Shown here piece by piece: positions 34,638-43,661 of a DNA stretch of 64,000 bases. A model generated the notes under the pieces. The model made no database searches, had not been told where the DNA came from, and saw only the letters and a list, made by a program, of their open reading frames with translations. Origin of the DNA: JBFHRE01 sp041746105. Its GTDB lineage: Bacteria > Actinomycetota > Acidimicrobiia > Spongiisociales > ZC4RG35. The translations under genes were made by a program, and so were the position numbers. Positions within the stretch are counted from its first letter, which is position 1. Every line of letters starts with the position of its first letter. The stretch lies in NCBI GenBank assembly GCA_041746105.1, contig JBGTHP010000015.1, positions 12,864-76,863 on the forward strand, in the 5' to 3' direction.

Positions 34638-37241
34638 ATGAGATGGGCTTTCGATTTTGCTGAAGGTTCAGCTCAGCAGAAGGAACTATTGGGGGGCAAA
34701 GGCGCCTACCTGGCCGAAATGGTCCGAATGGGACTCGATGTGCCAAACGGTTTCACGGTAACGACCGACGCCTGTCGCTACATAATGAATGAAGGCACGG
34801 TGCCTGCCGATCTGTGGCATCAGGTCGACGAGGCCATTGGCCGGCTCGAGCAGGACAGTGGACGAACCTTTGGGAGGGGTCCGGATCCACTTCTGGTTTC
34901 TGTCCGCTCTGGTGCCAAGTTCTCGATGCCCGGAATGATGGACACCGTGCTCAACCTCGGTCTCAACGACGACATGAGGGAGACCCTGGCCCGGTGGGCC
35001 GGCGACGACCACTTCGCATGTGATGCTCATCGCCGTTTTCTGCAGATGTATGCCGACGTCGTACTCGGGTTGGAGGAAGAACCGTTTGAGGATGTCCTCA
35101 CCGACCTCCGACGTCGAGCCGGCGCCGACAACGATTCCGATCTCTCGAGTGAACAACTCGTCGAGGCCATCGAAGCTTTCAAGAAGCTCATTGCCGACGC
35201 CGGAAAGACGGTTCCCGACGATCCCCGCGAACAACTCCACTCCACGATCGAAGCCGTCTTCCGTTCCTGGAACAACCCCCGCGCACATACCTATCGCCGC
35301 ATCAACTCGATCCCAGACAGTTTGGGAACGGCGGCAAATGTCCAGATGATGGTCTTCGGAGACCTGGGAGAAGACTCAGGAACCGGTGTCTGTTTCACGA
35401 GAGATCCGGCAACTGGAACCAAAAACCCATTTGGCGACTATCTGCCGCGAGCCCAGGGCGAGGATGTTGTCGCAGGGACCCGGAACACGCTCACGCTCGA
35501 TGACATGGCGGCACTCTGCCCGGACCAGCATGCCGAACTGCTCCAGATCATGGATCGCCTTGAGCAACACACTTGCGACATGGCGGACATCGAGTTCACA
35601 GTCGAACGAGGCAAGCTCTGGATCCTCCAGACACGTTCGGGAAAGAGGACCGCTGCCGCCGCCGTCAAGATCGCCGTTGACATGGTCGAAGAGAAGCTGA
35701 TAGACAAACGGACTGCTCTCAAGAGAGTGGATCCGGCACAACTCGAACAACTCGAACGGCCCCGGATCGAAGACAAGGGCCACAAACGCCTGGCAGGTGG
35801 CGTTGCCGCCAGCCCTGGCGCCGCTTCCGGCGAGGCGGTCTTCGATTCCGACCGCGCGGTCGAAGCGCGGCGTCAAGGGCGCTCCGTGATCCTGGTGCGG
35901 CACGAGACGACACCAGACGACATCCACGGAATGGATGCTGCTGAAGGGATCCTCACTTCTCAAGGTGGAAAAACCAGCCACGCCGCGGTGGTGGCCCGCG
36001 GGATGGGAAAGCCGGCCGTCACCGGCGTCGCCGATCTCGTCATCGGACGAGGCACGGCCATCGCAACTGTGGGAGATGTCACATTTGTCGAAGGCGACCG
36101 AATCACGATTGACGGGACGACTGGTTCTTTGTACTTGGGGTCCGTTCCATTGGTCGAACCAAGACCGACCCCAGAACTGACCCATCTCCTCGAATGGGCC
36201 GACGAGGTGAGGACCATGGGAGTGCGGGCCAACGCCGATACTCCGGCCGATGCTCGAAAGGCGCGCGATCACGGTGCGGAAGGTATAGGGCTCGCCAGGA
36301 CAGAGCACATGTTTCTAGGCGAACGACTCGGGATCGTCCAGGACATCATCCTTGCCGACGACCGCGGCCTGCGGCGCAAGGCGCTCGAGTCGCTCCAGAC
36401 ACTCCAAACAGACGACTTTGAAGGCATCCTCGCCGCGATGGACGGCCTGCCGGTGGTCGTCAGGCTGCTCGATCCGCCACTCCATGAATTCCTACCACGA
36501 CCGCTCGACATCGAACGCGACATGATCAACCGCGCAAAAAGGGGCGAGGACGCGGCGGATCTCGAGGATCTCTTGGTCCAGGTTTCAAGATGGGCCGAGG
36601 ACAACCCGATGCTGGGGCTGCGTGGCGTCAGACTCGGGTTGATCGTCGACGATCTCTACCTGATGCAGGTTGACGCCGCCATCACCGCGGTGAAACGAAG
36701 ACTCGATGCGGGTGGAGACCCCCACCTCGAGCTGATGATCCCCCTGGTGTCGACCACAGAGGAGCTGCGACGCATGCGGGAGATGATCGAAGCCAGAGTC
36801 GAAGTTCACGGACTCGAGCGGAAGATACCGATCGGCACGATGATCGAGCTCCCGCGGGCGGCTCTCATCGCGACGGAGCTCTCACACATCGCCGAGTTCT
36901 TTTCCTTCGGAACAAACGACTTGACCCAGATGACCTTCGGCCTGTCGCGCGACGATGCAGAGAGTCTGTTCCTTCGTGATTACCTCGAGCAAGGAATCCT
37001 CACCGTCGACCCATTCCAGACGATCGACCTCGACGGCGTCGGCCGCCTCATCCGGGTGGCGGTGAAGGAGGGTAGAGAAGGCAACCCGGATATCGTTCTC
37101 GGAGTGTGCGGGGAACACGGAGGCGATCCTGCCTCGATCAGGTTCTGTCGCGAGGTCGGTCTCGACTACGTCTCGTGCTCTACGCCCAGAGTCCACGTCG
37201 CCCGGTTGGCTGCAGCTCAAGCCGAGCTTGACATGGGTTAG
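34638..37241 (+). CDS. ppdK: Pyruvate, phosphate dikinase
   Basis: 867 aa from ATG 34638, preceded by GGAGG; normal length. It interconverts pyruvate, ATP and phosphate with phosphoenolpyruvate, AMP and pyrophosphate. GGKGAYLAEM begins the ATP-grasp domain, TDRGGKTSHAAVVARGMG-like segment (here SQGGKTSHAAVVARGMG) holds the swivelling phosphohistidine, and the C-terminal barrel has LARTEHMFLG, SFGTNDLTQ and GVCGEHGGDP with the catalytic Cys. In some actinobacteria ppdK is induced at low oxygen. It ends inside the convergent MeaB gene by four bases. Confidence 0.95.
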   Translation: MRWAFDFAEGSAQQKELLGGKGAYLAEMVRMGLDVPNGFTVTTDACRYIMNEGTVPADLWHQVDEAIGRLEQDSGRTFGRGPDPLLVSVRSGAKFSMPGMMDTVLNLGLNDDMRETLARWAGDDHFACDAHRRFLQMYADVVLGLEEEPFEDVLTDLRRRAGADNDSDLSSEQLVEAIEAFKKLIADAGKTVPDDPREQLHSTIEAVFRSWNNPRAHTYRRINSIPDSLGTAANVQMMVFGDLGEDSGTGVCFTRDPATGTKNPFGDYLPRAQGEDVVAGTRNTLTLDDMAALCPDQHAELLQIMDRLEQHTCDMADIEFTVERGKLWILQTRSGKRTAAAAVKIAVDMVEEKLIDKRTALKRVDPAQLEQLERPRIEDKGHKRLAGGVAASPGAASGEAVFDSDRAVEARRQGRSVILVRHETTPDDIHGMDAAEGILTSQGGKTSHAAVVARGMGKPAVTGVADLVIGRGTAIATVGDVTFVEGDRITIDGTTGSLYLGSVPLVEPRPTPELTHLLEWADEVRTMGVRANADTPADARKARDHGAEGIGLARTEHMFLGERLGIVQDIILADDRGLRRKALESLQTLQTDDFEGILAAMDGLPVVVRLLDPPLHEFLPRPLDIERDMINRAKRGEDAADLEDLLVQVSRWAEDNPMLGLRGVRLGLIVDDLYLMQVDAAITAVKRRLDAGGDPHLELMIPLVSTTEELRRMREMIEARVEVHGLERKIPIGTMIELPRAALIATELSHIAEFFSFGTNDLTQMTFGLSRDDAESLFLRDYLEQGILTVDPFQTIDLDGVGRLIRVAVKEGREGNPDIVLGVCGEHGGDPASIRFCREVGLDYVSCSTPRVHVARLAAAQAELDMG

Positions 37242-38179
37242 CCGCCGGCAAGGCGACGAGCCGCGCTCCATGGATCCAATCGCCGGGCCGCAAGGTCTTC
37301 GAGCATTTCGGGTGGCAGATCGCGGTGCATGACCTCACCCTCCAACCGCGATACCAGCGCTCGCAGGGTGAGACGCACCGTCCGATCACGGCGATCGGCG
37401 ATCAGATTCGGCTCGAGCCAGGCTCGATGGTCTGCCACCGCTTTCGAGACGAGATCGATATCGGTGCCCATTCCTGCGGAGCAGGTCACGACGGGTACTC
37501 GCCAGCCCACTTGCGGGCCAAGTTCGAGCATCTGGACCAGATGTCGAACCATCTCGTCGGCACCGCCGAGATCTGCCTTGTTGATACAAAGAACCTGGGC
37601 GACCTCGAGCAATCCCGCTTTGGCGGCCTGGATATCGTCACCCGACCGAGGCGGGAGCACCACGACCGTGGTATCGGCCAACTCGGCTATCTCCACCTCA
37701 CTCTGACCGACACCGACCGTCTCCACGATCACAATGTCGACACCGGCGGCGTCGAGGGCCACGACCACCTTCGATGTGGAATCGGCAAGGCCGCCGAGCC
37801 GACCCCGGCTCGACATCGAACGGACAAAGACGCCTTCGTCGGAAACGTGTCGTTGCATCCGAAGACGATCCCCGAGTAGCGCTCCCCCGCTGAATGGACT
37901 CGAAGGGTCAACCGCAACTGCGGCTACGGTCAGGCCGTCATTCCGGTATTGCTCGATGAGCCGGTCGGTCAGCGTGGACTTTCCCGCCCCCGGGGGGCCG
38001 GTGATACCGGTCACCCACGCATTGCCTCCGGCCGCGTAGAGATCGGGGAGAACCGAATCGCCATCGCCGGCCTCGAGCAGCGTGATCAATCTCGCCAGAG
38101 AGCGTTTGTCGCCATTTCTGGTCGATACCAAAAGATCCGAGGAATCCGCCACGACCCGTAGCGTAGATCCCGGCGGCAC
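37238..38179 (-). CDS. MeaB/ArgK-type GTPase (G3E family)
   Basis: 313 aa. Walker A is GITGPPGAGKST, a Mg region DPSSPFSGGALLGDR, Walker B-like VDIVIVETVGVGQSEVE and NKADLGGADE (base recognition). This is the SIMIBI chaperone that loads and protects adenosylcobalamin enzymes, chiefly methylmalonyl-CoA mutase. No mutase subunit is in the window. Both this GTG start and an in-frame GTG at 38152 lack a strong ribosome site. It lies nine bases after the preceding hypothetical gene. Confidence 0.88.
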   Translation of the reverse strand: MPPGSTLRVVADSSDLLVSTRNGDKRSLARLITLLEAGDGDSVLPDLYAAGGNAWVTGITGPPGAGKSTLTDRLIEQYRNDGLTVAAVAVDPSSPFSGGALLGDRLRMQRHVSDEGVFVRSMSSRGRLGGLADSTSKVVVALDAAGVDIVIVETVGVGQSEVEIAELADTTVVVLPPRSGDDIQAAKAGLLEVAQVLCINKADLGGADEMVRHLVQMLELGPQVGWRVPVVTCSAGMGTDIDLVSKAVADHRAWLEPNLIADRRDRTVRLTLRALVSRLEGEVMHRDLPPEMLEDLAARRLDPWSAARRLAGG

Positions 38180-38188
38180 AACCGAGCT

Positions 38189-38710
38189 TCAACCGAGCGC
38201 GGCCAGGTATTCGGCCAGCCATTCGTCGTCGAGGTCTCCAAAAGGTTCTGGAGCGCCTGGAAGAGTCCAGACATGGATCATCTCGTTGGTGACTGGCAGA
38301 GTGATCGACCCGATGGGACAGGTACCAAATGGCCCCGTCAACCCTGCCAGTGACGGAGGCGTCAAGGCAAAACAGACGTGATCGTGGGCATGCCACACGG
38401 TCAGCGGTCCACCTGGGGCCGGCCCGGAGGCACCGATTTCATCCATCTGGAACATGGCACCCACGAGAACAGGTCCATCGGGCCCGGCCGCAAAGACCAA
38501 CGTTTCTGGTGCCGCCGGGTCGAGGACCCTCCCATCGTTCTTGTAGTCGGGGTTGTCGGCGTGGTACCCCCGCCGGGCGAGGTCGTCGACCACGTAGCCG
38601 GCAGCGGCGGCGGCCTCGAGCGTCTGGAGAGGTTTGAGCTCGGCTACGACGCGCTGGTGGAGAGACGCCGAGGCTGCAACCTCCTCGGGGGTTGTTGGCC
38701 GGACCTCCAT
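38189..38710 (-). CDS. Hypothetical protein with His-x-His motif
   Basis: 173 aa from ATG 38710 (a GTG at 38725 is possible). No family is named with confidence, but the layout recurs in actinobacterial hypothetical proteins: an N-terminal helical part, then GAMFQMDEIG, LTVWHAHDHVCFAL and a late MIHVWTLPGAPEPFGDLD. WHAHDHVC and MIHVW could be metal ligands. No signal peptide. It is upstream of the MeaB gene and overlaps the previous membrane gene by 67 bases. Confidence 0.6.
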   Translation of the reverse strand: MEVRPTTPEEVAASASLHQRVVAELKPLQTLEAAAAAGYVVDDLARRGYHADNPDYKNDGRVLDPAAPETLVFAAGPDGPVLVGAMFQMDEIGASGPAPGGPLTVWHAHDHVCFALTPPSLAGLTGPFGTCPIGSITLPVTNEMIHVWTLPGAPEPFGDLDDEWLAEYLAALG

Positions 38711-39309
38711 AATCGGAAGCAGCACCCCTGGGGTCGGGGTCTCGCCGGGGGTGTGGCCGTGCCCGCCGGCCCCGAAAGCGCCTGCCCAACTTCCAGTCTC
38801 ACGATCACCGCCATCACCGACACACCGAACGTGTACCGGGTGCGAGAGAGCCGTCGGTCATGGCGCGGCGCAAGCGCCAATGCGAGCATCGTCAGCTCCA
38901 ACAACTTGCTCAAAAGGCCAAGCTGGTCGGGGCTGGTTCCGCCGGCTGACACAACGGTGTAGGCAATCAGGCCGAGCCCGGCGGCCCATCCGATCCTGCG
39001 CCAGGATTCCCGCCCACCGAGAACCCTGCCGACCAGCGCGATCTCCCACAGCCCGAAAAGGAGGAAACCGGCTCCCCACAGAGGACCATGTTCGGGCGCC
39101 AGACCCAGATGCAGGCTCCCATCCAACATGAGGACCCAGACCAACAGGCGCCGCCGTGGGTCCATGGAGCGATATCGCCGGATGTATGCGTTCCCCGGCC
39201 GCAGCCGAGATATGACCCAGACCGAAGCCGCAACGAGCAATGGCAAGACGATGCCATAGAGGTGATCACCGATGAACGAATACATGGGTGAGGCGGTATA
39301 GGCCATCAT
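38644..39309 (-). CDS. Membrane protein with basic C-terminal tail
   Basis: 221 aa from ATG 39309, which overlaps the stop of the upstream membrane gene (ATGA-like). Five or six hydrophobic segments (for example YGIVLPLLVAASVWVISRL, LLVWVLMLDGSLHLGLA and WAAGLGLIAYTVVSAGG) fill residues 1-175. The last 45 residues are Pro/Arg-rich and do not look membrane-related; they lie over the start of the next gene, in a different frame. The natural end may therefore be earlier, or a frameshift may exist. No function recognised. Confidence 0.6.
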   Translation of the reverse strand: MMAYTASPMYSFIGDHLYGIVLPLLVAASVWVISRLRPGNAYIRRYRSMDPRRRLLVWVLMLDGSLHLGLAPEHGPLWGAGFLLFGLWEIALVGRVLGGRESWRRIGWAAGLGLIAYTVVSAGGTSPDQLGLLSKLLELTMLALALAPRHDRRLSRTRYTFGVSVMAVIVRLEVGQALSGPAGTATPPARPRPQGCCFRLWRSGQQPPRRLQPRRLSTSAS

Positions 39310-39686
39310 GAATCCTCTCTGAGACGACCGGTCAGGGTTCTCGTGATGTAGAGCGGAAGTGCCAGCCGGGTCAGAAGGGACACCGGCTCCAACAGTCGTT
39401 GGGCCATGAAGATCGCAAGACCGAGATCGATGAGTGCCGTCGCCAAAAAGAGACGCTGCAGCCGGCGGAGCCACAGCAGTCGCCGCCGAGACATCGATCG
39501 TCCCAAACCAGCTGCAATCAAGAGGAATGCCAATGCCGTGAAGCCGACCACCGGCGAGAGGCTGCCAAACGCCATCGTGAAAACCAGGGCTTCGAAAGTC
39601 GCCACCAGAAGAACGGCCGCCTGAACGGCGAGAAGCGGAGTCAGCACATCAGTTTTCGCAGGCAAGGCAGGTGCAGTTGTTTCCAT
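39306..39686 (-). CDS. Small membrane protein
   Basis: 126 aa from ATG 39686. Three hydrophobic helices (about 15-40, 45-60, 80-98) separated by an Arg-rich loop SMSRRRLLWLRRLQR. The start of the next gene overlaps its stop, so the two are coupled and may work together in the membrane. No family recognised. It is 45 bases from the downstream end of the kinase gene, on the same strand. Confidence 0.6.
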   Translation of the reverse strand: METTAPALPAKTDVLTPLLAVQAAVLLVATFEALVFTMAFGSLSPVVGFTALAFLLIAAGLGRSMSRRRLLWLRRLQRLFLATALIDLGLAIFMAQRLLEPVSLLTRLALPLYITRTLTGRLREDS

Positions 39687-39731
39687 GCCCACAAGATCGC
39701 AGCGCCCGATTAGAGCCCGATTGGCTCCGGA

Positions 39732-41084
39732 TTAGCCAACGATGAGAGTTGGGATCGAAACCACAAACCGCGCCCCGCCGGTCGATCCCGACTCGGCGCG
39801 AATGGCGCCTCCATGGGCGGCGGCAATCTCGGAGGCAATCGCAAGCCCCAGCCCCGAACCAGAGTCAGATCGGGCAGCGTCCAGTCGATAGAACCGTTCG
39901 AAGACAAGGTCGCGGTCAACCTCGGAGATTCCTCCACCGTGGTCCTCGACCGCGAGGACAACGCCGTCGGAAATAGTCGAAATGTCGATGATCACGGGCG
40001 GCTGACCGTGCCGCAAGGCATTGTCGACGAGAATCCAGATCAGCCTCTCGAGGAGGCCTTCATCCCCCTCAACGGTGGCACCACCCGAAACCGTTATGTC
40101 TCCTTTGGCGATGCCGGCGACCTTGCTCGCCAGCCGATCGAGAGCCACCGGTGAGCGCTCGATCGGTCGCCGGGCATCCCGTCGAGCCAGCATCAACAGG
40201 TCTGAGACCAAACCCGCCATCCTCTCCGACTCGGCCAGCACATCCGAGATCGCGGCGACGCGGTCTGTTTCGTCTGCCTCGGGATTTTCTGCGAGGAATC
40301 CGGCATTCGACCTGATCGATGTCAGCGGGGTTCTCAGCTCGTGCCCGGCGTCGGCTACAAAACGCCTTTGGCGTTCGAGACTCGATTCGAGCAGGTTCGA
40401 AGACTCCTCCAACCGGTCAAGCATTCGATTGAAGCTGGAGGTCAGACTCTCCACTTCATCTTTGCGCCGAGCAGGCTCGAGGCGACGCGAGATGTCACCC
40501 GTCCTCGCGATCTCGTCAGTGGTCGCAACCATCGCCTTGAGCGGTCGTAATGCGCGCCCTGCGACCTGCCAGGAAACGATGGCGGCAGCCAGCAGAGTCA
40601 GCAGAGTGGACACGGCAAGAACCGATTGGACCCCGGCGAGCTGCTCCTGGCGAAACCGGCCGAGTTGGGCTGCGATCGCAACGCCCGGGTTCGGCTTTTC
40701 CCACCGAATCGCCTCCGCCACCACCAACAGGTCGGGTCCGATCCGAAATTCTGCGCTCGAGGAACCGGTCTCCAGCGCCTCCACGATCACCGCCGCCGGA
40801 ATTCTGGGCACTTCTCCATCGACAACGGCAGTCGAATACGCAACCGTCCCGTCAGCCTCCACCAGGACAACAAATGCCGATGTGTCTGAAGAAACATCGG
40901 TGACGACCTGAGGAAACGAGGCGACGATCGGACCCGAGTTCGCTGCCTCCCCGGCCAATGCGATCAGTGATTTGCGCTGGTCTTCGGCGATTCCGCCTCT
41001 GGCGAGAGTCGAGATGAGAATCCAGAAGACAATCATTGTGACGATCGCAACCAGGATCCCCGAGCGTGCAAGACGCCATCTCAT
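39732..41084 (-). CDS. Membrane sensor histidine kinase (HAMP/HisKA)
   Basis: 450 aa. Transmembrane helices near residues 8-28 and about 150-172 bracket a short extracytoplasmic sensor, then HAMP (VAGRALRPLKAMVATTDEIA), the H-box FVADAGHELRTPLTSIRSN, N-box LIWILVDNALRHG, G1 VEDHGGGISEVD, F-box FERFYRLD and G2 GSGLGLAIASEIAAAHGG. It is an EnvZ/PhoR-type kinase. Its ATG overlaps the stop of the response-regulator gene, which is frameshifted, so the pair may be non-functional unless that is a sequencing artefact. Confidence 0.92.
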   Translation of the reverse strand: MRWRLARSGILVAIVTMIVFWILISTLARGGIAEDQRKSLIALAGEAANSGPIVASFPQVVTDVSSDTSAFVVLVEADGTVAYSTAVVDGEVPRIPAAVIVEALETGSSSAEFRIGPDLLVVAEAIRWEKPNPGVAIAAQLGRFRQEQLAGVQSVLAVSTLLTLLAAAIVSWQVAGRALRPLKAMVATTDEIARTGDISRRLEPARRKDEVESLTSSFNRMLDRLEESSNLLESSLERQRRFVADAGHELRTPLTSIRSNAGFLAENPEADETDRVAAISDVLAESERMAGLVSDLLMLARRDARRPIERSPVALDRLASKVAGIAKGDITVSGGATVEGDEGLLERLIWILVDNALRHGQPPVIIDISTISDGVVLAVEDHGGGISEVDRDLVFERFYRLDAARSDSGSGLGLAIASEIAAAHGGAIRAESGSTGGARFVVSIPTLIVG

Positions 41085-41762
41085 TCGAAGGCTTTCAGCA
41101 CATAGCCTGCCCCACGCACCGTCTGGATCAGGCGACCGCCATCCTCTGGGCCGAGTTTCTGGCGGAGGTACCGGATGTATACGTCGACCACGTTCGACGA
41201 CGTATCAACGTCGAGTCCCCCAGACCTCGGTCAGAATCCGATGCCGCGCCAGCACCACTCTCGGATTGCGGAGAAAAAACTCGAGAAGTCGAAACTCGAG
41301 CGCCGTCAGGTCGATCTCTCGAGACCCGAGCCTGACCTCCATCGATTCGACATCCATTTCGAGGCGATCAAACCGCAACCGCTCATGGCTGTCCGACCCA
41401 ACCCGGCGTAACAGCGCCCTGACTCTCGCCAGGAGTTCGTCGTGAGCGAAGGGTTTTGCGAGGTAGTCGTCAGCGCCGGCGTCGAGGCCCTCGACGCGAT
41501 CGGCGACATCGTCGAGAGCGGTCAACATGAGGATGGGATAGTTGTCGCCGGCCGCCCTGACTCGTCTGCAGACCTCGAATCCGTCCATGCCAGGCAGCAT
41601 CACGTCCAACAACATCAGACTCGGTTGGATCTCGGCGGCCGCCGCCAGCGCCGCATTCCCGTCGGAAACGATCGAAACCGTATGACCGGCGTATGCCAGG
41701 GCCCGCTTGATCGAGGCGGCGATTCGATGGTCATCTTCGACGACGAGGATGTGGGCCTTCAC
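41081..41762 (-). pseudogene. OmpR/PhoB-family response regulator, frameshifted
   Basis: Receiver residues are intact: VVEDDHRIA, phospho-Asp in LMLLDVMLPGMDG, LTALDD and AKPFAHDEL. The winged-helix DNA-binding domain runs to ILTEVWG, then a run of five Gs (minus strand; plus-strand Cs 41217-41221) throws the frame into TRR-stop at 41205. Removing one G restores LDVDTSSNVVDVYIRYL, a long domain ending in RGAGYVLKAFE and a TGA (41081-41083) that overlaps the kinase ATG. It is either a sequencing error or a true one-base insertion. GTG 41762 (41780 also possible) is the start. Confidence 0.85.
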
Positions 41763-41821
41763 AAGGGTGCATGTTGGCACCAGGTCATTAGAAAACGATG
41801 AGCCTCAGCTCGAGCCGGCGG

Positions 41822-42091
41822 TCACGCCTCTGCGTTGACTTCTTCGACGCCAGGAACACGATCCTTGAGAATCCGTTCGATTCCGGCCTTGAGGGTCATC
41901 ATCGACATGGGACAACCCCCACACGCCCCCACCATCTGAAGATTGACCGTCCCGCCGTCGGTGCCGAGCAGCACGATGTCGCCGCCATCCATCTGGATCG
42001 CAGGTCGTATGTACTCGAGCGTTTGCTCGAGCAAGGAAAGGTCGATCTGAGAACTTCCCTGGGTTTGGGTGCGGATTGTCACTTCTTGCAT
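41822..42091 (-). CDS. NifU C-terminal-domain (Nfu-type) Fe-S carrier
   Basis: 89 aa from ATG 42091 (GTG 42100 also possible). A single Nfu domain: LEYIRPAIQMDGGDIVLLG and VGACGGCPMSMMTLKAGIE with CGGC (Cys57 and Cys60) that dimers use to bridge a cluster for delivery to target proteins. It is far from the suf genes and stands alone, between a kinase pair and the SpoIID gene. Confidence 0.9.
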   Translation of the reverse strand: MQEVTIRTQTQGSSQIDLSLLEQTLEYIRPAIQMDGGDIVLLGTDGGTVNLQMVGACGGCPMSMMTLKAGIERILKDRVPGVEEVNAEA

Positions 42092-42125
42092 GGTTGTCAC
42101 CGAGACGATACAAGTCTCGCAGCAT

Positions 42126-43661
42126 TCAACCAGAATCCGGAGACCGGTATTCCGGCGGGACCCTGAGCGTGAACGTGCGGGTGATCTTGGAATCCGAAAG
42201 AGTGATCGTCACTACCGTCGAACCGGGTTTCAGCGCATATACGAGGCCCCCAGGCCGACGCAGAGCCGCACCTTTTTGATTGACTTCGACCAAGGCGGTT
42301 GTGTTGAGGTCGAATGCCACCACCCCATTTCGGAACCGAACGTCGGAAACACCAGGGGTCAATCCGAGTCCGGTAGGCGGAGTGATGACAACTCCAGAAC
42401 CACTTGCTTCGAACGCCCAATCACCCAATACCCCGGCGCCGATCACCTGCCCGTCGGCGATCACAGTCACAGGTCCGTCGGCAGTGAGCGCCACTTGTTG
42501 GCGTTCGGTGGCCAATCCGACGATCACGTCGCTTGGGAGCAGGTCGCCGGCGGGTTCCGGCCGCAACCCGCCGTAGAAGTGAGCGAGAATCTCCGGGTAC
42601 AACGCACCGCCTTCCGCCATCGCCTGGGCCCCGTACTGGCTCATGCCCACGTTATGGCCCCAACCGTTGCCCTCAAAGCGATACGCCGGGTAATACAAGG
42701 GCGGACCGCTGTAGGTCATGATCCAGCCTGGCACCTCATTGATCTCGAAGTTGGGCGAAAGGATGGTCTGCGGGTAGCGCCTCCCATTAGGACGCATGCT
42801 GGGCAGAACATCGGGCAGAACCGACGCCGCCCGGTTGAGCATCGTCCGCAGTTCCCAAGTTTTGGTCGTGGTGTCGGCCCCCGCCGACACCACCCTGATC
42901 GTCCACGAACCTTCACCATCGCCAGGTTGGTTGTTGACGATCGATGAGATCTCTCCGACGCCAAGGCCCGCTTCTGCGAATAGGAGGTTGGTCTGCGGAC
43001 CGGTGAGGTTGAAACCCCAAGACACAAATGGCGAGTCCTCATCAGGGGAGGCCACCGCGCGCAGGTACGGCACCGCCGTGGCACCGGGAAAGACGTCCTC
43101 CACATTTCGCGTCCGTCCCCCCGAGGTCGATGAGTACAACGCCTGTGCCGGGCTGCCTTCAAATACCAAGATCTCATCGGCGGTTGACTCCACTGCCTCG
43201 CGCCACCTCTCTCCCTGGGGCCCTTCGACCAACCCAACTCCGGAGTACACCTGGCATGCGGTCGTTGCGCAGATGTCGTATCCGTAGCGAGCGCCGCTGC
43301 TGGTGCGGCCACGCGCCAGTGTCCACGAAAGATAAGTGCGGGCAGCCACGGCCTGGGTGCGCAGGGCTTCCATCTCCCATCCGAAAGGCACCTCTGCGAT
43401 GCCTTCGAGGTAGCGGTCGACGGTCGCCTGCTCTCCGAGCGCCAATCCGTCGTCGTGTCCAGACACGATCATCAGTCCGCGGTAACGCCGGTCTTCGAAC
43501 CCAATCACGGTTCCCGAGGCCGGCACCAGTTCGACTCTCCTGGCAAACACCTGTTCTTCGACAGTTTGAGCAGACACCGCTCCCGGCGTGATGGTTGCGA
43601 TCGTCGCCACCACAGCCAACCACACCCACCGAGGACGCCTTCGTTCGCTCCGATCGGTCAT
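42126..43661 (-). CDS. Secreted SpoIID/LytB-type peptidoglycan-modifying protein
   Basis: 511 aa. A signal peptide (WVWLAVVATIATITPGAVSA) is followed by the SpoIID core: VDRYLEGIAEVPFGWEMEALRTQAVAARTYL and CQVYSGVG, then STSGGRTRNVEDVF and later GWGHNVGMSQYGAQAMA, all family signatures. SpoIID is a lytic transglycosylase acting on de-N-acetylated glycan in sporulators; in actinobacteria this group is generally wall-related. The C-terminal part from about 410 is beta-rich. Its ATG overlaps the murA stop, so murA-spoIID is one unit. Confidence 0.88.
   Translation of the reverse strand: MTDRSERRRPRWVWLAVVATIATITPGAVSAQTVEEQVFARRVELVPASGTVIGFEDRRYRGLMIVSGHDDGLALGEQATVDRYLEGIAEVPFGWEMEALRTQAVAARTYLSWTLARGRTSSGARYGYDICATTACQVYSGVGLVEGPQGERWREAVESTADEILVFEGSPAQALYSSTSGGRTRNVEDVFPGATAVPYLRAVASPDEDSPFVSWGFNLTGPQTNLLFAEAGLGVGEISSIVNNQPGDGEGSWTIRVVSAGADTTTKTWELRTMLNRAASVLPDVLPSMRPNGRRYPQTILSPNFEINEVPGWIMTYSGPPLYYPAYRFEGNGWGHNVGMSQYGAQAMAEGGALYPEILAHFYGGLRPEPAGDLLPSDVIVGLATERQQVALTADGPVTVIADGQVIGAGVLGDWAFEASGSGVVITPPTGLGLTPGVSDVRFRNGVVAFDLNTTALVEVNQKGAALRRPGGLVYALKPGSTVVTITLSDSKITRTFTLRVPPEYRSPDSG

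Noticed and set aside
34620..34640. tRNA-like GGTTCGAAC upstream of ppdK
   Set aside because: Only a T-arm-like string; no acceptor or anticodon stem could be drawn.
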